Shown here: piece after piece, positions 10,773 through 21,716 of the stretch
Numbering within the stretch: position 1 is the first letter of the stretch
Layout of the letters: every line of letters begins with the position of its first letter
Assembly (NCBI GenBank): GCA_021186555.1
Contig: JAJKFL010000039.1
Span: forward strand, 37,800,733 to 37,864,732
DNA: 64,000 nucleotides
Reading direction: 5' to 3'
Source: Reticulitermes speratus
Taxonomy: Eukaryota; Arthropoda; Insecta; Blattodea; Rhinotermitidae
Notes under the pieces: generated by a model
Databases searched by the model: none
What the model saw: the letters and a program-made list of their open reading frames with translations, nothing else
Told to the model about the DNA's origin: nothing
Program-made: the position numbers and the translations under genes

Positions 10773-11286
10773 AGAAATATAATGTATGTCTCTATAAATA
10801 AACAGCTCATAACTTTTCAAAAATTGATTCGGCGTTCTATCTCGGCTCGCCAGGGTAAAGGTTAAAATGTGTTTTATCATTTGAAATGTTTCCGCGGGCA
10901 ACGTAACACTGTGTCGCGTGCAACATGTTGCCTGCGAGCTACGGGTTGAGCAGGCCTGTTGTAACCGTTGTAATTGCGTGTGCGTGTCCTTATTATCTGA
11001 AACATGTAACGTTACGCTTGATACGTAACGGTGAATGAAGTGTGAGAAATGTCTCTCAGTCCAGGCGTCCTATCCCTGAAACTACCGGTCTAATTTTCGT
11101 GAACAAAGTTTCGGTCCGTTTCAGTCACAGGCATATGTACACCGTAATTTACATGAAGAGCCAATTAAACTGCACGAAACTTTACAGTAACAAATCAATA
11201 GGCTATGTGCTTTATTTGTAGGCATTTTATTGTGCACAGCAGTACAGGGTCCTTATTTTATTAAACAAATATCATGTGTACGTTTG
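10773..11286. other. Unassigned sequence
   Basis: No gene or repeat recognised. Confidence 0.4.
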
Positions 11287-11296
11287 ATGCTATTCA

Positions 11297-11604
11297 TAAG
11301 GTAAAGCAACCCCATTACAGACCTTGACAGCCCTTAGGGCTCCAGGAGGTCGAGGCTCCCAGGTTTTTAGACAATCGGCACATGAAGGTGGTAAGGTTGT
11401 CAGCCCTACGCACCGGCCGCCTTTACCCCCCAGGAAAGATTCCTGGTACTCATTTCTGTTAGACGCTGAGTCGACCCCAGGGCCATAGTGCGACCGAAAC
11501 GATTATGTCAGTGAAAAATTCCAGTGACACCATCGGGAATCGAACCCGCGACGTTCCGGTTTGTAGCGCAGTGCCTCAACCAACTGCGCCACCGCGACCC
11601 CTTT
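11297..11604 (-). mobile_element. SINE-D copy with target-site duplication
   Basis: A complete copy. The duplication ATGCTATTCA is at 11287-11296 and 11605-11614. The head retains the A-box side (GTTGAGGCACTGCGCTACAA, minus strand) that the copy at 9732 has partly lost. Confidence 0.9.
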
Positions 11605-11693
11605 ATGCTATTCACACCGTGCATATTCTTAAAATTAATACATCAACCAACACATGTACTTAATAGAATACAATTCAAGACAAGCATAAAACT

Positions 11694-11733
11694 CCTTACA
11701 TGTTTCGGCATCGCGGTGCCATCATCAGGACGT
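11694..11733 (-). mobile_element. Hammerhead-like motif of a Penelope-type element
   Basis: Minus strand: CTGATGA, one base, a GGCAxxxxTGCC stem, GAAA, ACATGT, A. An inverted repeat (11752-11773 against 11858-11879, around AAGCCCAACACGCTAATCTA) lies just downstream and may be the remaining part of the same element. Confidence 0.5.
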
Positions 11734-12033
11734 TATTTAGAACAAAGGTGTACAAGCCCAACACGCTAATCTAGGCATTGTATCGCCTTACTAAAATTAT
11801 TAAGATATTAAGAGAATTTAAATATTTTGATCATTCCAATAAGGACGATACAATAATTAGATTAGCGTGTTGGGCTTGCCGAAGGCTCCGGGTTGTGCGA
11901 GATATGACGTTCTTAAGTAGTGTCAGGAAATATTTCTTCTCCGGGATTCACTTTTCTTGGTTTACCCTCAAGATAGGGGTAAGAAGTTTTTTCCGAAACG
12001 GTGGTACCTATACACAAATGTACATAGCGTCAC

Positions 12034-12319
12034 AGGGGACGCAGTTGGTTGAGGCACTGTTCTACAAGCCGGAAAGCCGCAGATTCGATTCCCGATGGTG
12101 TCATTGGAATTTTTCATTGACATAATCGTTTCGGTCGCACTATGGCCCTGGGGTCGACTCAGTCTCTAACAGAAATGAGTACCAGGAATATTTCCTGGGA
12201 GACCGACAACCTTACCACCTTCATGTGCCGATTGTCTTGGTATCTGGGAGCCTCAAGCTCCTGGAACCCTAAAGGCCTTGCAGGCCTGTAATGGGATTGC
12301 ATTACCTTTACCTTTACAC
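12034..12319 (+). mobile_element. SINE-D copy with target-site duplication
   Basis: Head GACGCAGTTGGTTGAGGC, B box AGATTCGATTCCCGATGG, 3' tail TTTACCTTTAC. AGCGTCAC flanks at 12026-12033 and 12320-12327. A segment between TTTCCTGG and GACAACCTTACC is deleted relative to the 36699 copy. Confidence 0.88.
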
Positions 12320-12327
12320 AGCGTCAC

Positions 12328-13033
12328 GTCATTAAATACAAAAATCTTCTTCAGCTCATGGTTACCTCCCTGCCTTCAAGGATGAGGATTATTTTCATCT
12401 ACTGTAATCTTCACAACATATTTGAGCAGAAAAATGTAAATTAGAATTTTAGGATTTTTTTTGCTGTTCGTTGTGGTCCACATATCCTGACAGTTGATGA
12501 ACTCAAGGTCCATTTGAATTGGTAGTTGATGAGCCCTACGACAGGAACCCATCCGCATTTCTAAGCGTGATGCTTTTGAAATGGTAGTTGATGAGCCCCT
12601 GGTCCACTAACACTGATAGTTGATGAGCCCCGTGACAGGACTTGGCTATTGTGTATACACAGGTGTGTCGAATTAGTTTCTAGGGCACCCGGTGTCTTTT
12701 TGTTCAAACAGAAAAAAAAAATCGTTCAATGTTTCAAAAGATATCTATCTCATCCAGAGGAGCGTATCTTGCGTTTACTGTTTTATACAGCGACACTTCA
12801 TTTCGGAGGAAGAGGTTGAAACAGACAGACAGACAGACAGAATTACAGATCGGAGTTTTGCTGTTTATGTATAGGGATAATTAGTTTAAAGATAATATTA
12901 AACTGAACTGCAGCAGTATGCCGCAGCTTTATTACATAAATACGAAGAGTTTTACGAAGACAACAAAGCATTCAGTTTACCAACAAACGCACAAACATAA
13001 ACTACTTTATAGTTTTATTAATATCGATGTGTT
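12328..13033. other. Unassigned sequence with a weak short repeat
   Basis: GGTAGTTGATGAGCCC or a close variant occurs three times (near 12521, 12580 and 12614). An (ACAG)n run is at about 12820-12840. No gene seen. Confidence 0.45.
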
Positions 13034-13135
13034 CCCCTACACGTGTTTCGGTCCGTAGACCATCTTCAGGCGGTAACAAGCTACTACATGCAATGTGACG
13101 TGTAGTAGCTTGTTACCGCCTGAAGATGGTCTACG
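13034..13135. mobile_element. Palindromic Penelope-type hammerhead-like pair
   Basis: Arms 13054-13088 and 13101-13135 are perfect 35-bp inverted complements around a 12-base centre. The left arm extends into a full motif on the minus strand (CTGAAGA, GGTC/GACC stem, GAAA, ACACGTGT, A). The right arm stops after the 5' strand of stem II. Confidence 0.65.
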
Positions 13136-13212
13136 TTAAAAGCAAATAAAAAAAATAAGACAACAAAATTAGACAATAATAAACATGTCTTAATTAAATA
13201 CTAGAATGTAAG

Positions 13213-13474
13213 AGCAAGGTTGTCCATATTCACGTCATAAAGGCACATAGGGGAGTAGAGGTACAGCTCCACTCATTCTTAAACTCGGTACTAGGCAGGT
13301 GAATAAGCAACATCACGCTCCGGCCGCTTTATCCCCAGGAAAGAACCCCGGCACCCACTGAATAGGAGACTGGGTGGGCCCCAGGGTCGGTTTGGCCGTT
13401 TTGGAGATATCTTGCTTTTGCCGGGATTCGAACCACGGACCGTCCAGCCCTGTACACAGTATATGCCGGCTCCC
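13213..13474 (-). mobile_element. SINE-B copy
   Basis: Body blocks shared with SINE-A (CCCACCCAGTCTCC, minus strand) plus the B-type 3' end. The B box region (CCGGGATTCGAACCAC on the plus strand) is degenerate. Confidence 0.8.
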
Positions 13475-13890
13475 AACTAAATGGTAAAGGTTGAGTAATA
13501 TTTATGACCACAGCGGTGTCAAGATAAAACTTGGTTCATATAACTTAAGTTTTAACTAACCCAAGACGTTTCAGCCCTAAGGTCATTGTCAGAGATTTAC
13601 CATGCAAACGACAACGAAAATGATCACATATCTGTATTGGCATCGGAGGTGTTACAGACGTAATTTTCATCCTTGGCAGAGATGTTTCGAATAAACAGAA
13701 TACTTCTACAGTACGTGTCAAGCTGGCTCCACGACCAGTGTAGTCCCCTGTAACTTCAGCGCGGAGAATTTGACAATTCCAATTTGGAATTATGATTCCC
13801 ACAAACAACTCTCCCCTTGGTCCACCCTTGTGAGTTATGTGGCATCAGAATTTCAGTGATCGTTCACGACATGACACACAAGAGAAAGTC
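13475..13890. other. Unassigned sequence
   Basis: Contains AACCCAAGACGTTTCAGCCC near 13557, similar to Penelope-type ends but incomplete. No gene recognised. Confidence 0.35.
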
Positions 13891-14095
13891 TTTGCTCTTC
13901 TGAATTGTTACACAGCTTATGTTGGTAACTGTATACGGGACGTTTCGGGACAGCCTATCGGCTCCATCTTCAAGGGTCAAGAAGGCGGGACCGATAGACT
14001 GTCCCGAAACGTCGGCAAACTACCACCTACGTAACTGCTTAACAACTCAGAAGAGCGAAAATGTAATTTACACCGCGGCGGAAGCCCGAAATTTC
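13891..14095. mobile_element. Palindromic Penelope-type element, GACGTTTCGGGA subfamily
   Basis: An imperfect palindrome spans 13891-14060. The central arms carry GACGTTTCGGGACAGCC (13939 on) and its inverted complement ending at 14014. The right flank TTTACACCGCGGCGGAAGCC (14068 on) recurs at 17211 and, inverted, at 48191, which defines an element boundary region. Confidence 0.65.
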
Positions 14096-14659
14096 TTCAT
14101 GAAAGACAGCTTGACAGATTCAGCGATGCTGCTACCTGTGTTACAGCAGTGATATTACGCAGCCAAATTATGACCATTGTGCTGCTCTCAGAATGAAGGC
14201 TGCAGCAGCAAAATTTCTTTACGCCCGCGGGGCAGGTAATTTTCAGTTTCGGGTACAAAGTGCTTGCCTGCAGACTGTCAAGAGCCATATGGCCATTTGT
14301 CACGGGAAGAGAAAGAGGCGGTCAGTTACAGCAGGGAGAGCGAACCTGTGGAACGCGTGCCCAAAGTGACACAAAAAACTAATTTTATTGGCACAGAGTC
14401 AAGTCTTCTTCCATGGCGTTACAGCCCGGGGTGGGCCAAAGCCTCCTTCTTTTGGGATTTCATCCCGAAGGTTTCCTGGTCGGTAAGTGTGCATTCTGTA
14501 GTGAGTGACCGGCTCACTGACCACACAAGTTTTTGCTCGATCCTGATGAGAATGCCAGAGCCATCTGGCAGGCAGTCATGAGACTTGGGTGAGAAATGGC
14601 CGCTTGAATTTTGCTTACGGACATTACTAGTTCTATTCATGCCCGAAAGTTCTTTTACA
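14096..14659. other. Unassigned sequence
   Basis: An open frame of about 105 codons (14264-14581, plus) contains no recognisable domain. Part of it (GGCGTTACAGCCC and on) resembles repeat-type sequence. I do not call a gene. Confidence 0.35.
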
Positions 14660-14817
14660 TGCCGTAAATCTACGACATGGGACCGACGGCTTTACTTTCC
14701 CCTCCGAAGGAAGTGGTGCTCCGGATTTTTATCACCCTTAAAAATCTATCGACCTCGGCCGGGATCGAACCCGCGAACCTTGGCGAGCACGCTAACCACT
14801 AGTCCACCGAGGGCGAC
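14660..14817 (-). mobile_element. SINE-G, tRNA-headed
   Basis: The minus strand begins GTCGCCCTCGGTGGACTAGT, then GGTTAGCGTGCTCGCC and B box GGGTTCGATCCCGGCC, a good match to a tRNA 5' end and T-arm. The head runs on into non-tRNA sequence (GATTTTTAAGGGTGATAAAA), as in a SINE rather than a tRNA gene. Only one copy in the window. Confidence 0.65.
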
Positions 14818-14833
14818 AGAGGAATATCCTACA

Positions 14834-15053
14834 TATAATAAAAAGAAGGAAGGCTAACTGGATTGGTCACATCTTGCGTAGAAACTGCCTTCTGAAACAC
14901 GTGATTGATGGAAAGTTAGAAGGAAGGATAGAAATGACGGGAAGACGAGGGAGAAGACGTAAGCAGCTACTGGATGACCTTAAGGAAAAGAGAAGATACT
15001 GAAATTGAAAGAGGAAGCACTAGATCGCACTCAATGGAGAACTCGCTTTGAAA
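14834..15053 (+). pseudogene. LINE-2fam ORF C-terminus, broken
   Basis: Encodes ANWIGHILRRNCLLKHVIDG, then RRGRRRKQLLDDLKEK, a C-terminal block that is widespread in arthropod non-LTR retrotransposon proteins. A missing base near 15000 (ATACTGAAATTG against ATACTGGAAATTG at 21297) breaks the frame. The copy runs directly into the 38-bp satellite, whose unit is its last coding segment. Confidence 0.8.
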
Positions 15054-16190
15054 GAGGCTACGGACCTGTCGTAAGACAGACTGCAGAATGAAGAGGCTAC
15101 GGACCTGTCGTAAGACAGACTGCAGAATGAGAGGCTACGGACCTGTCGTAAGACCGACTGCAGAATGAAAGGCTACGGACCTGTCGTAAGACAGACTGCA
15201 GAATGAGAGGCTACGGACCTGTCGTAAGACAGACTGCAGAATGAGAGGCTACGGACCTGTCGTAAGACCGACTGCAGAATGAAAGGCTACGGACCTGTCG
15301 TAAGACAGACTGCAGAATGAGAGGCTACGGACCTGTCGTAAGACAGACTGCAGAATGAGAGGCTACGGACCTGTCGTAAGACCGACTGCAGAATGAGAGG
15401 CTACGGACCTGTCGTTAAGACAGATTGCAGAATGAGAGGCTACGGACCTGTCGTAAGACAGACTGCAGAATGAGAGGTACGGACCTGTCGTAAGACAGAC
15501 TGCAGAATGAGAGGCTACGGACCTGTCGTGAGACAGACTGCAGAATGAGAGGCTACGGACCTGTCGTAAGACAGACTGCAGAATGAGAGGCTACGGACCT
15601 GTCGTAGACAGACTGCAGAATGAGAGGCTACGGACCTGTCGTAGACGACTGCAGAATGAAGGCTACGGACCTGTCGTAAGACGACTGCAGAATGAGAGGC
15701 TACGGACCTGTCGTAAGACCGACTGCAGAATGAGAGGCTACGGACCTGTCGTAAGACGACTGCAGAATGAGAGGCTACGGACCTGTCGTAAGACCGACTG
15801 CAGAATGAGAGGCTACGGACCTGTCGTAAGACCGACTGCAGAATGAGAGGCTACGGACCTGTCGTAAGACAGACTGCAGAATGAGAGGCTACGGACCTGT
15901 CGTAAGACGACTGCAGAATGAGAGGCTACGGACCTGTCGTAAGACCGACTGCAGAATGAGAGGCACGGACTGTCGTAAACCGACTGCAGAATGAGAGGCT
16001 ACGGACCTGTCGTAAGACCGACTGCAGAATGAGAGGCTACGGACCTGTCGTAAGACCGACTGCAGAATGAGAGGCTACGGACTGTCGTAAGACCGACTGC
16101 AGAATGAGAGGCTACGGACCTGTCGTAAGACCGACTGCAAAGCAGACTGAGAGGCTAAGGACCTGTCGTAAGACCGACTGCAGAATGATG
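15054..16190 (+). repeat. 38-bp minisatellite derived from the LINE-2fam 3' coding end
   Basis: About 30 units of GAGGCTACGGACCTGTCG, then TAAGAC(A/C)GACTGCAGAATGA. The same sequence occurs once at 21352-21391 as the normal 3' end of the LINE copy there. Units near the LINE have GACAGAC and later ones mostly GACCGAC, a gradient along the array. One-base deletions are frequent. Confidence 0.92.
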
Positions 16191-16336
16191 AATGATGTAA
16201 GCTTATTCATACGCCGCCTAAAGAAGCAGCAAATAAATTCAAATAAAATGTGTTATTTTTATACTTATAAATAAAATTGTATCATTTCACTACGCATTTC
16301 GGGTGCTACTGATAACACAAAATTTTAAATATAAAG

Positions 16337-16642
16337 ATCAAGTTGTCCCCATGAACGTCATGAAGGCGTATGGGGGGAGTAATATATCAACACTCATTAT
16401 AATGAGTTTAGCCATAATAATTATTAACCTCAGCACTAGACGGAGGCGAGTGTTAGCTTCACACACTGGCCGCTTTATCTCCACATCGCCCGGTACCCAT
16501 AAAATAGGAGGCTGGGTGGACCCCAGAGCCGGTCTGTAAATTTTTGGAAAAGAGAAGAATCTTTCGCTTCTGCCGTGAAAGGAACCACGATTCCTCGGGT
16601 CTCCCACCGCATAAGCCGGTCACTACACAAACTCCCGGCTCC
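16337..16642 (-). mobile_element. SINE-B copy with internal insertion
   Basis: Family blocks at both ends. An extra AT-rich segment at about 16381-16420 interrupts the 3' body and includes a near-palindrome around CTCATTATAATGAG. Confidence 0.7.
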
Positions 16643-16989
16643 TTATAAGAAATATTACGACCTCGAAATACCTCCAGCTCCAGTTCCCCCCCCCCCCCCC
16701 CCCCACCTCGCCCGTCCTGCTGTCCAACACTACAGACACGGTATGGGTTTGAGGTATAAATTTCTCGCATTTATGACACTCGGTGTCAGAAAGGTTCGTT
16801 ATCAGCGAGGTTGAGTCCTTACTAGGAAAGACTGCTATAGCCAGTAAAGCCAGTAAAACCACTGTCTGTCCCTACTCTCTGTCACAGTAAATGAGCTAAA
16901 CCTAGTACACAGCACGTTTTGAAGATCCGTTTAGTCGCTGCTTTAACGAAAAGCGCGAAGACTTTCCATAATACAGCCTGCTTCGGTAA
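16643..16989. other. Unassigned sequence with a C tract
   Basis: A run of 19 C at about 16686-16704. Otherwise nothing recognised. Confidence 0.45.
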
Positions 16990-17345
16990 CTAAGTAACTA
17001 ACTAACTCCATGGAGCAGTCCTTCTTGAGAAGCTAAAAGTTCCTCCTTCAGTGAAGAAATTCCTCGCATTTTATGGAACCCGAAGGTTGAGGTTTTTGCG
17101 CTCTTTTGGGATTTTACGCAGCGTAGAATGGCAGTTTCTCACAGACGTTTCGGGATAACCTTATCGGTCCCTTTTTCAAAGGTCAAGCAGACCCTTTAAG
17201 GTCTAATTTGCACCGCGGCGGAAGCCTGAAATCACGAACCCGAAGGTTCATTATCATGTTCACACGAGCCTGACACGTGTACCCAATCTAAGCCACATCA
17301 ATCCAGTCCACCCTATCCTATTTCTTGAAGATCAATTGTAATATT
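16990..17345 (-). mobile_element. LINE-1fam 3' end interrupted by a Penelope-type insert
   Basis: On the minus strand it reads as the tail of LINE-1fam, from GGATAATATT to the (GTTA)n end at about 16993-17010. It is split by a 147-bp insert at 17089-17235, flanked by the duplicated LINE segment GAACCCGAAGGTT. Confidence 0.8.
17089..17235. mobile_element. Penelope-type element inserted in a LINE
   Basis: Contains ACGCAGCGTAGAATGGCAGT, GACGTTTCGGGATAACC and TGCACCGCGGCGGAAGCC, all shared with 13891-14095 and 48190-48410. The flanking 13-bp repeats (17076-17088 and 17236-17248) are target-site duplications, so this segment can move as a unit. Confidence 0.75.
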
Positions 17346-17386
17346 ATCCTCTTGTGTGTTTTGCGAAAAATATGTTTGTTGACGAA

Positions 17387-19428
17387 CATTGCCTGTACCT
17401 TTGTCTTGCTCTTGACATCAGCATCACATTGCCTGTACCTTTGTCTTGCTCTTGACATCAGCATCACATTGCCTGTACCTTTGTCTTGCTCTTGACATCA
17501 GCATCACATTGCCTGTACCTTTGTCTTGCTCTTGACATCAGCATCACATTGCCTGTACCTTTGTCTTGCTCTTGACATCAGCATCACATTGCCTGTACCT
17601 TTGTCTTGCTCTTGACATCAGCATCACATTGCCTGTACCTTTGTCTTGCTCTTGACATCAGCATCACATTGCCTGTAACTTTGTCTTGCTCTTGACATCA
17701 GCATCACATTGCCTGTACCTTTGTCTTGCTCTTGACATCAGCATCACATTGCCTGTACCTTTGTCTTGCTCTTGACATCAGCATCACATTGCCTGTACCT
17801 TTGTCTTGCTCTTGACATCAGCATCACATTGCCTGTACCTTTGTCTTGCTCTTGACATCAGCATCACATTGCCTGTACCTTTGTCTTGCTCTTGACATCA
17901 GCATCACATTGCCTGTAACTTTGTCTTGCTCTTGACATCAGCATCACATTGCCTGTACCTTTGTCTTGCTCTTGACATCAGCATCACATTGCCTGTACCT
18001 TTGTCTTGCTCTTGACATCAGCATCACATTGCCTGTACCTTTGTCTTGCTCTTGACATCAGCATCACATTGCCTGTACCTTTGTCTTGCTCTTGACATCA
18101 GCATCACATTGCCTGTACCTTTGTCTTGATCTTGACATCAGCATCACATTGCCTGTACCTTTGTCTTGCTCTTGACATCAGCATCACATTGCCTGTACCT
18201 TTGTCTTGCTCTTGACATCAGCATCACATTGCCTGTACCTTTGTCTTGCTCTTGACATCAGCATCACATTGCCTGTACCTTTGTCTTGCTCTTGACATCA
18301 GCATCACATTGCCTGTACCTTTGTCTTGCTCCTGACATCAGCATCACATTGCCTGTACCTTTGTCTTGCTCTTGACATCAGCATCACATTGCCTGTACCT
18401 TTGTCTTGCTCTTGACATCAGCATCACATTGCCTGTACCTTTGTCTTGCTCTTGACATCAGCATCACATTGCCTGTACCTTTGTCTTGCTCTTGACATCA
18501 GCATCACATTGCCTGTACCTTTGTCTTGCTCTTGACATCAGCATCACATTGCCTGTACCTTTGTCTTGCTCCTGACATCAGCATCACATTGCCTGTACCT
18601 TTGTCTTGCTCTTGACATCAGCATCACATTGCCTGTACCTTTGTCTTGCTCTTGACATCAGCATCACATTGCCTGTACCTTTGTCTTGCCCTTGACATCA
18701 GCGTCACATTGCCTGTACCTTTGTCTTGCTCTTGACATCAGCATCACATTGCCTGTACCTTTGTCTTGCTCTTGACATCAGCATCACATTGCCTGTACCT
18801 TTGTCTTGCTCTTGACATCAGCATCACATTGCCTGTACCTTTGTCTTGCTCTTGACATCAGCATCACATTGCCTGTACCTTTGTCTTGCTCTTGACATCA
18901 GCATCACATTGCCTGTACCTTTGTCTTGCTCTTGACATCAGCATCACATTGCCTGTACCTTTGTCTTGCTCTTGACATCAGCATCACATTGCCTGTACCT
19001 TTGTCTTGCTCTTGACATCAGCATCACATTGCCTGTACCTTTGTCTTGCTCCTGACATCAGCATCACATTGCCTGTACCTTTGTCTTGCTCTTGACATCA
19101 GCATCACATTGCCTGTACCTTTGTCTTGCTCTTGACATCAGCATCACATTGCCTGTACCTTTGTCTTGCTCTTGACATCAGCATCACATTGCCTGTACCT
19201 TTGTCTTGCTCTTGACATCAGCATCACATTGCCTGTACCTTTGTCTTGCTCCTGACATCAGCATCACATTGCCTGTACCTTTGTCTTGCTCTTGACATCA
19301 GCATCACATTGCCTGTACCTTTGTCTTGCTCTTGACATCAGCATCACATTGCCTGTACCTTTGTCTTGCTCTTGACATCAGCATCACATTGCCTGTACCT
19401 TTGTCTTGCCCTTGACATCAGCGTCACA
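17387..19428. repeat. 40-bp satellite, about 51 copies, very uniform
   Basis: The unit is GCATCACATTGCCTGTACCT followed by TTGTCTTGCTCTTGACATCA. Most units are identical and no indels are seen. Rare variants (AACT at 17675 and 17915; CCTGAC at 18331, 18571, 19051 and 19251; TTGCCC with GCGTCA at 18690 and 19410) mark larger duplications. Confidence 0.97.
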
Positions 19429-20149
19429 ACTAATACTGTCTCTTAGACAAGGCACTAAGACAGGAATGAATCAAGGAAGGTTTTATCTGTTGTAGCAATG
19501 AAAGGGCGAAGTCGAGGCATAGACTACTTGAGGCCATTGAAGCTGTTTTTCCATAAAAACATGAGCTTCAACTGGATAAACTTGTTGCTCTCTGGATTGC
19601 TTCCATCACTGGTATTAATGATTGTTCCATTTTTTTTTTAAAGAAACAACACCTTCAAAGCCACTCTCATAACATATGACTGTACTGCTCACCAAGACAA
19701 GATAGCAAGAAGGTTCGATGAAAATTTTATAGAAGAAATATGAAAGGCCGTCCGAAATCTTTACTGGATTCAGGCTTCAAGATTCAATCACCAATTATTT
19801 CAGGAATTTTTAAAGGAACAGATTTCCTGTAATCGGAATGTTACGTATGATTCAGAGGATAGCTGGCTGAGTATGTGCAAAGTTTTGGAAATATTTTGTA
19901 ATTTCAGCCACGAAATTATACTGTTTCTTAGGCGTGGATTACACGTGGCTACTTTACACGCTGCTCGTCAGCGATTTCACTAGCAGCTTTTAAACTCGCC
20001 TTGTCTAATTATAAAGGCGAGTGAAATCGCTGGCTACTAAATCCGAGCGAGTGAAGTTGCAGTCCGTTCAACTTTACTGGCTACTCGCTGGCTAGTTTAC
20101 TATCTTGCTTGTAAACTCGCTCATTGTAATTGATACGGCTAGTATCTTG
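19429..20149. other. Unassigned sequence
   Basis: No repeat or gene recognised. Short similar blocks (GCTACTAAATCC, CTGGCTACTCGCTGGCTAG) near 20030-20100 suggest local duplication. Confidence 0.4.
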
Positions 20150-20435
20150 GTGGGCCGCGATAGCTCAGTCGGTATAGCGACTGCGCTACGAGCTGGACGG
20201 TCCGGGGATCGAATCCCGGTGGAGGCGAGATTTTCAGCACCTGTCCAGACCGGCCCTGGGGCCTACCCAGCCTCCTGTACAATGGGTACCGGGTCATTCC
20301 CGGGGGTAAAGCGGCCGGGGCGTGGCGTTGACCACCCACCCTCATCTAGGGCCGATGTTAAAGAAAGAGTAGAGCTATACCTCTACTACCCCTCTGGGCC
20401 TTCATGGCCTGTTCTAGGGTGAAATTTACTTTACT
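20150..20435 (+). mobile_element. SINE-A copy, complete
   Basis: Head, B box GGGGATCGAATCCCGG and body are intact and the tail is TTTACTTTACTT. CTAGTATCTTG before and TTAGTAGCTTG after look like an imperfect target-site duplication. Confidence 0.88.
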
Positions 20436-20533
20436 TAGTAGCTTGTGATAAAACACTGAAATATACACAATAACGGCACCAAAAAATGCACATAAGTACA
20501 TATATTACAATTAGTTTATATACACAATGAAAT

Positions 20534-20570
20534 CCATGTTTCGGCCAAATATGTAGTCATCTTCAGGGAT
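20534..20570 (-). mobile_element. Hammerhead-like motif of a Penelope-type element
   Basis: Minus strand: CTGAAGA, a stem region, GGCC, GAAA, ACATG. Stem II is poorly paired here, so this copy is decayed. Confidence 0.45.
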
Positions 20571-20718
20571 GTAAAATACAAAGGTTAGATACTTTAAAAG
20601 TATAAGATACAATCCAATAAAGATCCAATCATATGTATAATTACAGTCATAAGAACCAACCACATCATAAATAATACTTCTCTCCTCCCACAGAAAAAGA
20701 CTGTTTAATGCCTATAAG

Positions 20719-20944
20719 TCCCGGTGGGGGCGAGATTTTCCGCACCCGTCCAGACCGGCCCTGGGGCCCACCCAGCCTCCTACACAATGGGTACCGGGTC
20801 TCTTTCCCGGGGGGTAAAGCGGCCGGGGCGTGGAGTTGACCACCCACCCTCATCTAGTGCCAGGGTTAAAGAAAGAGTAGAGCTATGCCTCTACTCCCCC
20901 TCTGGGCCTTCATGGCCTGTTGTAGGGAGACCTTTACCTTTACT
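20719..20944 (+). mobile_element. SINE-A copy truncated at the B box
   Basis: Starts at CCCGGTGGGGGCGAG, just after the B box, and is otherwise a complete body ending ACCTTTACCTTTAC. The truncation point matches the B-box junctions seen in the SINE-C composites. Confidence 0.85.
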
Positions 20945-21001
20945 TTTAATGTCTATAAAGGTTTTATGAAGATGGCGCCATTACTTCTTACTCTACTGTA
21001 A

Positions 21002-21045
21002 CTAGTATTACTACTACTACTACTACTACTACTACTATTAGTAGC
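21002..21045. repeat. (TAC)n microsatellite
   Basis: About ten TAC/ACT trinucleotides, ending imperfectly. Confidence 0.85.
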
Positions 21046-21129
21046 ACCACCACTACTAAGTTCTGATAGTGCCTTTAACATCGCTTTCTTGCACCTACAC
21101 GAAACTGAGTAAATAAATGACAGCACTTT

Positions 21130-21400
21130 TGTCGTCAATAAAAAGAAGAAAGGCTAACTGGATTGGTCACATCTTGCGTAGAAACTACCTTCTGAAACAC
21201 GTGATTGAAGGAAAGTTAGAGGGAAGGATAGAAATGACGGTACGACGAGGGAGAAGACGTAAGCAGCTACTGGATGACCTTAAGGAAAATAGAAGATACT
21301 GGAAATTGAAAGAGGAAGCACTAGATCGCACTGTGGAGAACTCGCTTTGGAAGAGGCTACGGACCTGTCGTGTAAGACAAGACTACAGAATGAAACACTT
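21130..21400 (+). pseudogene. LINE-2fam ORF C-terminus
   Basis: Encodes KRRKANWIGHILRRNYLLKH, then VRRGRRRKQLLDDLKENRRY and WKLKEEALDRT. It is 5' truncated at nearly the same base as the copy at 14834. Its 3' end carries the single-copy form of the 38-bp satellite unit. Relatives end in a short conserved C-terminal tail. I do not assign the LINE clade. Confidence 0.8.
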
Positions 21401-21716
21401 TTGTCGTAGCGGTGATAGCCTATCTATCGTGCGCGGTCCCTAATGCAAACGGACCATACCAGACAGTTTATTGCTTGCCCGCCGCTTCGACCCTGACCAC
21501 CGTCTGCTGTCATCGCTTTTCATTGTAATTGCGGGCTCTTTGTGTTTCTTGCTTCGTCAGAACAACTGGAGATGTACTGGTTTGCTAGTAACTCATGTGG
21601 GAGGGATATGCCTTGCAGTTCGCTCTGCTGACAGTAGGCTCTGCTGACAGTAGGCTTGCTACTAATTTGACCATTTAAAGAACAACATTAACACGAATTA
21701 TCACGAAGTTTTATAA
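21401..21716. other. Unassigned sequence
   Basis: CTCTGCTGACAGTAGG occurs twice in tandem (near 21625-21660). No gene seen. Confidence 0.4.

Noticed and set aside
12521-12630. Short tandem array of GGTAGTTGATGAGCCC
   Set aside because: Only three irregularly spaced copies, too few to call an array.
17387-19428. Possible CRISPR array (regular 40-bp period)
   Set aside because: There is no alternation of constant repeat and unique spacer. The whole unit is constant, and the DNA is eukaryotic.
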